Assembly (NCBI RefSeq): GCF_028769735.1
Contig: NC_088194.1
Coordinates: 2,860,319 to 2,924,318 of the forward strand
Source: Zonotrichia leucophrys gambelii
Taxonomy: Eukaryota; Chordata; Aves; Passeriformes; Passerellidae
Length of the DNA stretch: 64,000 bases
Direction of reading: 5' to 3'
Position numbers and translations under genes: made by a program. The notes under the pieces were generated by a model. The model did not search any database, had not been told where the DNA came from, and saw only the letters and a list, made by a program, of their open reading frames with translations. Position 1 is the stretch's first letter, and each line of letters starts with the position of its first letter. Of the stretch, positions 58,701 through 64,000 are shown one piece after another.

Positions 58701-59266
58701 TGGCTGCAGGAGGTGGCGGAGCCGCGCTATCAGCAGCTCTGAAGCGGGGAGCTGCGCTGGGGCACGGCACGGAACGGGAAGGCGACCACGGGCGGCGGCG
58801 GGGCGGGCTCGTCAGCGGGAGATGATGCCGGAGAGGCGGCGGGAGCGGGAGCGGCGCCGGCTCGGGGCGCCCCGGAGCTGTGCCGGTACCGGGGCATTGC
58901 GCCGAAACGGCGGCACGGCTGGGGCGAGCCGTGGGCGGTGCCGTGCCGGGGGCCCGGGGGCAGCTCGGGGTGCACTGCGGGCGGCACAGGGGGCGCCGGG
59001 CGGGCTCGGAGCCACCGGGGACGGCAAAGACGGGACTCGGGGCAGCACCAGCAAAGGGGGCGACGGGGGCGGGAGGAGCGGCGGGGAAGCTGCGGGGGGA
59101 CCGGAGCCGTGCGGTCCCGAGGGGAGGGGGGGGGGCGGGTCCCGGTAAAGACTCGCGGCTGCTGCTCTGGGGCTCCCCCGGGCAGCACAGAGCCCCTGCA
59201 GGCCGGGGCCCGCCATGCGCGGCCATGTCCCAGCGGGAGATACCAATAAAGTGCTCTGCTCAAACT
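58643..59266 (+). other. Possible short transcription unit downstream of the orphan promoter
   Basis: From the YY1/NRF1 cluster a GC-rich segment runs to AATAAA at 59245-59250 followed by a GTGCTCTGCTC...TGTGTCC GT-rich stretch, a standard polyadenylation context. The first ATG (about 58650) opens a low-complexity Gly/Ala/Arg frame of under 60 codons with no known domain, so a non-coding transcript or a retrocopy remnant is as likely as a gene. Confidence 0.3.
59245..59250 (+). terminator. Canonical polyadenylation signal AATAAA
   Basis: Sits in ATACCAATAAAGTGCTC with a GT-rich downstream element, about 600 bp after the orphan NRF1/YY1 promoter. Confidence 0.5.
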
Positions 59267-59344
59267 GTGTCCTAAAGCCTCTGGCAAACCCGGCCGTGCG
59301 GTCAGAATGGGGAAATTCATTAAAGTGCATCCTGAAAGGTTGTT

Positions 59345-59650
59345 AAACTCCCGTCGTGGTCATGCTTTACGGCCGCTTTACGACAGTGCTGCTTTATAAC
59401 AGCTTTGGGGCAGTCGCGCTTTACGGCGCCTTTTACGACAGTCGCGCTTTACGGCCCCTTTTTGCGACACTCGCGCTTTACGGCCGTATTTACGACAGTC
59501 GCGCTTTACGGCCGATTTTACGACAGTCGCGCTTTACGACCGATTTTACGACAGTCGCGCTTTACGGCGCCTTTTACGACAGTGGTGCTTTACGGTGCCT
59601 TTTGCGACAGTCGCGCTTTACGGCAGTTTTGCAACAGTCGCGCTTTTCAT
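59345..59650. repeat. CpG-bearing minisatellite, about 28-30-bp unit
   Basis: About ten copies of TCGCGCTTTACGGC followed by ..TTTTACGACAG. Each unit keeps three to four CpGs, unusual for ageing repeats, which lose CpG by deamination. Confidence 0.95.
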
Positions 59651-59786
59651 CATTTCCGTTTCTGGAACTTTTCCAGCACTTTCCAGCCCTTCACTTTACA
59701 GCACTTTATGCTTTTTATTTTGCTTTTTATTTATTTTTAAGAAACTTCATTTTTAAAATTTTGAGTTATCTTTTATTTAATTAACC

Positions 59787-60717
59787 TTAGCCATGCCCAC
59801 TGACCACGCCCACTTTGGACACGCCCATTCTGAGCCCCTCCCCAACCTCTCTGCCAAGTCCAACCCCCTCATGTCACCTCTGTCCCCTCCCCTCCGTCCC
59901 TCTGTCACCCCAGCATTGTCCCCCGATTGTCCCCATTGTCTCCTCATTGTCACCCCCCCATTGTCCCCTCCCCTGTCCCCACTCCCTCCGTGTCCCAGAT
60001 CCCCCCTGTCCTGGGGGGGGTTGGCAGTGCCACCATCTCGGGGGGGGGGGGAGATGGCAGTGCCACCATGGGGGTATTGGCAGTGTCACCAAGGGGGAGG
60101 TGGCAGTGCCACCGGGGGATGTTGGCACTGTCACCATCACGGTGGGGGGGGTTGGCAGTGTCACCATGGAGGGGGTTTGGCAGTGCCACCATCGTGGGGG
60201 GGGAAATGGCAGTGCCACCATCGTGGGGGGAAAAATGGCAGTTTCACCATCGGGGGGGTGTTGGGAGTGTCACCAGGGGGAGTTGGCAGTGCCACCAAGG
60301 GGGTTGGCACTGTCACCATCCCGGGGCTGTCACCACCCCCCCCCATGTCACAAACTGGGTCCATTCAATACAAAACAGGAAAATTTTTTATTGCTGCTTT
60401 TCTTAAAAACACTTAAAAACGCTCATGGGGGAGGGGGCAGGACCCCTCCCCAAATTCTCCTGCCCCTCCCCACCCCCAGGACCCCCCAACTCCCCCTCCC
60501 CAAATCATCCTGGAGCAGCCACTCGGTTCCACCCTTTATTTACAATTCTGGAGGAAAATGGGGCTGGGGGCTCCCCCTTTGTCCCCTTGGGGGGACCCCC
60601 ACCCACACTGGGGGGTCCTGGGGTGGGGGGGCAGAGACCCCTCCCCATGTGGTGAAAAGGGGGTGAAGGGAATGATGGGGACCCCAAGCTTGGGGATTTG
60701 CTGGCACCGGTTTGGGG
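59787..60717. repeat. Intergenic duplication, copy B (INTS3 side)
   Basis: Counterpart of 54645-56799. It joins directly to INTS3: shared sequence stops about 85 bp before the INTS3 stop codon. It includes a GGCAGTGCCACCATCGTGGG array (60015-60330) expanded relative to copy A, and a shorter TGTCCCC array. Confidence 0.9.
60387..60540 (-). terminator. INTS3: INTS3 polyadenylation signals
   Basis: Two AATAAA hexamers on the minus strand (TTTATT on + at 60535-60540 and 60387-60392), about 265 and 415 bp after the stop codon. Both are preserved in duplication copy A. Confidence 0.6.
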
Positions 60718-60802
60718 AGTCCTGGGGGGTTCCCCATGGAAAGGGGGGGTCCTGGAGGGGGTCCCCATGGTGGGGAGGGGTCCTGGGGAGGGGTCCCACC
60801 CC

Positions 60803-60880
60803 TCAGTCACTGTCAGACCCCACAGCAGAGGAACCTTTCCTTTTCCTCTTGGCCGGTTTGGGTTTGGTGTCCTCCTCCTC
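60803..60880 (-). CDS. INTS3: INTS3 terminal exon
   Basis: Encodes EEEDTKPKPAKRKRKGSSAV and GSDSD then TGA (60803-60805). Acceptor CTGCAG. The basic cluster is a likely nuclear-localisation signal. Confidence 0.97.
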   Translation of the reverse strand, partial: EEEDTKPKPAKRKRKGSSAVGSDSD

Positions 60881-63460
60881 CTGCAGGGACATGGTGGGTG
60901 GGTGAGGAGGGGTCACACGGGATTTGGGGACCCCTTTGGGGGTCTCAGGGGGTCTGGGGGAGGGCGGGGGTCTCACCGAGGCGCTGCTGGAGCCGGACTC
61001 CTCCTCGTTGTTCTGGGGCTGTGCCGCGTTTTTGCGGCTGCGGGGGCTGGCCAGGGCCGTGGCCTTGCGGCGGCTCTTGGGGGGTTTGCTGGAGGAATCC
61101 TCGTATTCCTCAGCCAGGGAGAAGAGATCCGAGAACCTGGGGAGGGGGGCACCAGAGGGGCTCAGGGAGGGGGGGTCTGGGGTCTCCAGGAGGGGAGGGA
61201 AATGTGTGGGGAGGGGGTCTCACTTCATTTTGTGAGCTTCGTCGCAGCTGGCCTGGACGTGCTGCAGCGCCTGCAGGATCGGGGTCTGGCTGAAAACTGA
61301 GGGGAAAAATGGGGACAATGAGGACAATGGGGACAATGGGGACAATGGGGATGGAAAATGGGGACAATGGGGACAATGGGGACAATGGGGACAATGGGGG
61401 ATAATGGGGATGGATAATGGGGACAATGGGGATAATGGGGATGGATATTGGGGACAATGGGGACAATGGGGACAATGGGGAGGGAAAATGGGGACAATGG
61501 GGACAATGGGGATGGATATTGGGGACAATGGGGACAATAGGCATAATAGGGATAATGGGGAGGGAAAATGGGGACAATGGGAATAACAGGAATGGGTAAT
61601 GGGGACATTGGGGACAATGGGGTTAACAAGGATAATGGGGATGGATAACAGGGATAATGGGGACAACGGGGACAATGGGGACAATGGGGATGGAAAATGG
61701 GGACAATGAGGAGGGTCAGGGGCAGGGAGAGACCCCAGACCCAAATTGGACAGCTCGGGGTGTGGGGAGGGACCCACAGTTGTGCTTGGTGTTGGTGAGG
61801 TTGAGCCTGAGGTTGTCCAGGTGCTCCAGGATCTGCTCCAGGGTGAGCTGGGCCAGTTTGCTGCTGGAGCTGCGGAGGCTGCGGGAGAGGAGGGCAGAAA
61901 ATGGGGTGAGAAATTCAAAAATGGGGTGGGAAACTAAAAAAAAAAAATGGGGGTGAGAAACTAAAAATGGGGAGGAGACACCAAAAAATGGGGTGGGAAA
62001 CTAAAAAAAATGGGGGTGAGAAACTAAAAATGGGGAGGAGACACCAAAAAATGGGGTGAGAAATTACAAATGGGGAGGAGAGGCCAAAAATGGGGATGAG
62101 ACCCCCCCAGGGACAGATTCCAGACCTCTGGCACTTTTGAGGCAGGAGAGAAAAACCGAAATTCCTCAGGGTGGGAATTCTGTGGGAATGGGGTAAAAGG
62201 TGATAAAACCTCCCCAACTCCTCAGGGAGGGAATTCTGTGGGAATGGGGTACAGGGAAGAAAAACCAATTCTTTAGGGCGAGAATTCTGTGGGAATGGGG
62301 CACAGGGAAGAAAAACCACCCCAATTCTTTAAGGTGAGAATTCTGTGGGAATGGGGTAGAGAGGAGAAAAAAAAACCCAATTTCTTAGGGAGGGAATGGG
62401 GTACAGGTGAGATAAAGCACCCCAGTTCTTTAGGGAGGGAATTCCTAAGGCCAGAACCCCCAGACCTCTGTCTTTTTTTGGGGCAGGGAAGAAAAACCAC
62501 CCCAATTCCTTAGGGTGAGAATTCTGTGGAAATGTGGTAAAGGTGATAAAAACCACCCCAATTCCTTAAGGTGAGAATTCTGTGGGAATGGGGTAGAGAG
62601 GAGAAAAACCACCCCAATTCTTTAGGGAGAGAATTCTGTGGGAATGGGGTAGAGAGGAGAAAAACCACCCCAATTCCTTAGGAAGGGATTCCCAGTCCCA
62701 GGACCCCCAGACCTCTGCCATTTGTGGGGCAGGGGACAAACAGCACCCCAATTTTTGGGAAGGGCATTTCAGAATTGCCAGACCTCTGCCGTTTGCGGGG
62801 CAGGGGACAAAGAGCACCCCAATTTTTGGGAAGGGATTCCCAGGACCCCCAGACCTCTGCCGTTTGTGGGGCAGGGGACAAACAGCACCCCAATTTTTGG
62901 GAAGGGATTTCCAGTCCCAGGACCCCCAGACCTCTGTCGTTTTCGGGGCAGGGGACAAAGAGCACCCCAATTTTTGGGAAGGGCATTTCAGAATTGCCAG
63001 ACCTCTGTCGTTTGTGGGGCAGGGGACAAACAGCACCCCAATTCTTTGGGAAGGGATTCCCAGTCCCAGGACCCCCAGACCTCTGTTGTTTGCGGGGCAG
63101 GGGACAAAGAGCACCCCAATTTTTGGGAAGGGCATTTCAGAATTCCCAGACCTCTGTCGTTTGTGGGCAGGGGACAAAGAGCACCCCAATTTTTGGGAAG
63201 GGATTCCCAGGACCCCCAGACCTCTGTTGTTTGCGGGGCACAAGACAAACAGCACCCCAATTTTTGGGAAGGGATTTCCAGGACCCCCAGACCTCTGCCG
63301 TTTGCGGGGCAGGCTGTTGTTTTTGATCAGCAGGGCCTTGATGTGCTCGCCCAGGAGGTCGTCGTGCCGCAGCCCCCAGTGCCGCAGGATGCTGGTGGTG
63401 AACTGGTCCTCGGGGTGGCACGGCCGGCTCAGCACCATCTTCACCATCTCCTCACTGGGC
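60803..63460 (-). CDS. INTS3: INTS3, C-terminal five exons (partial, continues beyond 64000)
   Basis: Integrator complex subunit 3, which also scaffolds the SOSS single-strand-DNA sensor complex with NABP1/2 and INIP; nuclear. Exons in transcript order: 63460-63293, 61878-61778, 61296-61224, 61136-60977, 60880-60803. Phases close, and the 192 residues read PSEEMVKMVLSRPCHPEDQF, LRHWGLRHDDLLGEHIKALL, NNSLPRKRQ|S, LAQLTLEQILEHLDNLRLNL, SQTPILQALQHVQ, FSDLFSLAEEYEDSS and a basic, acidic and serine-rich tail ending KRKRKGSSAVGSDSD. This agrees with vertebrate INTS3 to the last residue. The tail has a nuclear-localisation-type KPAKRKRK stretch and an acidic SGSSSASEEED run. About 80% of the protein lies outside the window. 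Confidence 0.97.
60977..61136 (-). CDS. INTS3: INTS3 penultimate exon
   Basis: Encodes FSDLFSLAEEYEDSSSKPPK, SRRKATALASPRSRKNAAQP and QNNEEESGSSSAS, a disordered phospho-acceptor-rich tail. Acceptor CCCCAG, donor GTGAGA. Confidence 0.97.
61224..61296 (-). CDS. INTS3: INTS3 exon (third from end)
   Basis: 73 nt coding FSQTPILQALQHVQASCDEA and HKM with split codons at both ends. Acceptor CCCCTCAG, donor GTGAGA. Confidence 0.97.
61300..61700. repeat. 9-bp array GGGGACAAT
   Basis: About 40 copies with GGATGGATA/GGATAATGG variants in an INTS3 intron. GGGG at nearly 9-base spacing on the + (template) strand. Confidence 0.96.
61778..61878 (-). CDS. INTS3: INTS3 exon (fourth from end)
   Basis: Encodes LRSSSSKLAQLTLEQILEHL and DNLRLNLTNTKHN. 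Conserved helical segment. Donor GTGGGT, acceptor CCGCAG. Confidence 0.97.
61910..62100. repeat. Short array AAAAATGGGGTGAGAAACTA
   Basis: About nine degenerate units of 19-24 bp, including GGGGAGGAGACACCAAAAA, in the same INTS3 intron as the donor-copy array. Confidence 0.9.
62120..63288 (-). repeat. INTS3: Array carrying 10 copies of the INTS3 exon 3' end and donor
   Basis: Each unit repeats the last roughly 21 bases of the preceding exon (coding PRKRQ) and the donor GTCTGGGGGTCC, separated by a CCCAATTTTTGGGAAGGG filler. Exon-edge positions: 63222, 63152, 63081, 63003, 62932, 62855, 62784, 62713, 62466 and 62126. The real edge is 63293. From the real exon the frame stays open to about 62566. 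The copies at 63152 (141 nt) and 62855 (438 nt) keep the coding phase. The 62130-62650 part has a longer AGAATTCTGTGGGAATGGGG repeat. Confidence 0.96.
63293..63460 (-). CDS. INTS3: INTS3 exon (fifth from end)
   Basis: Encodes PSEEMVKMVLSRPCHPEDQF, TTSILRHWGLRHDDLLGEHI and KALLIKNNSLPRKRQ. Acceptor GCGCAG, donor GTCTGG with C at +3, the donor multiplied in the following array. Confidence 0.97.
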
Positions 63461-63529
63461 CTGCGCAAACGGGGGTGCGGGAGGGTGGGGGGCACACCTG
63501 GACCACCAGGAGAACCCCCCAGGTTCCCC

Positions 63530-64000
63530 AAATCCCTTTAGTGCCCCCCAAATCCCCTCAGTGTCCCCAAATCCCCTCAGTGTCCCCTGGAACTTTTTAA
63601 TGTCCCCATATCCCCTCAGTGTTCCCCCTTTAGTGTCCCCAAATCCCCTCAGTGTCCCCTGGAACCCCTCAGTGTCCCCCAGTTTACTCAGTGTCCCCAA
63701 ATCCCCTTGGTGTCCCCTGGAACTTCTCAATGTCCCCAAATCCCCTCAGTGTTCCCCCTTTAGTGTCCCCAAATCCCCTCAGTGTCTGCCCCTCGGTGTC
63801 CCCAAATCCTCTCAGTGTCCCCAAATCCCCTCAGTGCCCTCCCAAATCCCCTTGGTGTCCCCTGGAACTTCTCAATGTCCCCAAATCCCCTCAGTGTCCC
63901 CTGGAACCTCTCAGTGTCCCCAAATCTTCTCAGTGTCCCCAAATCCCTTTAGTGTCCCCTGTGGCCCCTTGGTGTCCCCAAATCTCTTCAGTGTCCCCCA
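63530..64000. repeat. Minisatellite CCCCAAATCCCCTCAGTGTC
   Basis: About 22 copies of a 12-22-bp unit in the next INTS3 intron, running off the window. Every unit ends CCCCTCAG, which mimics an acceptor on the + strand, not on the INTS3 strand. Confidence 0.95.

Noticed and set aside
57976..59226. 416-codon minus-strand frame across the orphan CpG island
   Set aside because: GC-rich sequence with few stops; composition is Pro/Arg/Ala/Ser without a recognisable domain and the frame ends in the AT-rich inverted repeat.

Overview
The window reads as vertebrate nuclear DNA, most likely from a bird and perhaps a passerine. It is GC-rich and filled with minisatellites, as expected of a dot-type microchromosome. 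Three protein-coding genes can be reconstructed exon by exon. They are GATAD2B (+ strand, complete CDS of 591 aa), SLC27A3/FATP3 (- strand, complete CDS of 639 aa) and the 3' end of INTS3 (- strand, last five coding exons, 192 aa, running off the right edge). This order and orientation matches human 1q21.3, where INTS3 and SLC27A3 lie on one strand and GATAD2B faces them. The species assignment is inference. The gene assignments rest on long, nearly gap-free protein similarity and on every exon phase closing correctly.

Layout. 1-3.6 kb: upstream flank of GATAD2B with three minisatellites, ending in a CpG-rich promoter. 3.6-3.82 kb: probable non-coding exon 1. 3.8-16.2 kb: intron 1, a chain of eight or so unrelated tandem arrays. 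16.2-30.9 kb: ten coding exons of GATAD2B, almost every intron holding its own array. Intron 4 carries a clean solo LTR with a 6-bp target-site duplication. 30.9-about 35.3 kb: GATAD2B 3'UTR. 35.4-38.5 kb: convergent intergenic region. 38.5-54.6 kb: SLC27A3, ten exons. 54.6-60.8 kb: SLC27A3/INTS3 intergenic region, which is partly duplicated. The two copies flank a roughly 3-kb unique insert with an AT-rich inverted repeat, an NRF1-type CpG-island promoter and a CpG-rich minisatellite. 60.8-64 kb: INTS3 C-terminal exons.

The genes act in different processes: NuRD chromatin repression (GATAD2B), very-long-chain acyl-CoA synthesis or fatty-acid handling (SLC27A3), and Integrator/SOSS RNA processing and DNA repair (INTS3). 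Nothing suggests a shared pathway; their proximity is ancestral synteny.

The most unusual property is that several tandem arrays have captured the edge of an adjacent exon together with its splice site and amplified it. This happens at GATAD2B exons 7 and 9 (acceptors), SLC27A3 exon 7 (acceptor), SLC27A3 exons 3 and 5 (donors) and one INTS3 exon (donor), with a single broken copy of SLC27A3 exon 9. Two of these arrays are open in the coding frame and contain in-frame copies of the splice site, so they could produce length isoforms. All three donor-copying arrays sit at donors with a C at intron position +3, which is rare among the other donors here.
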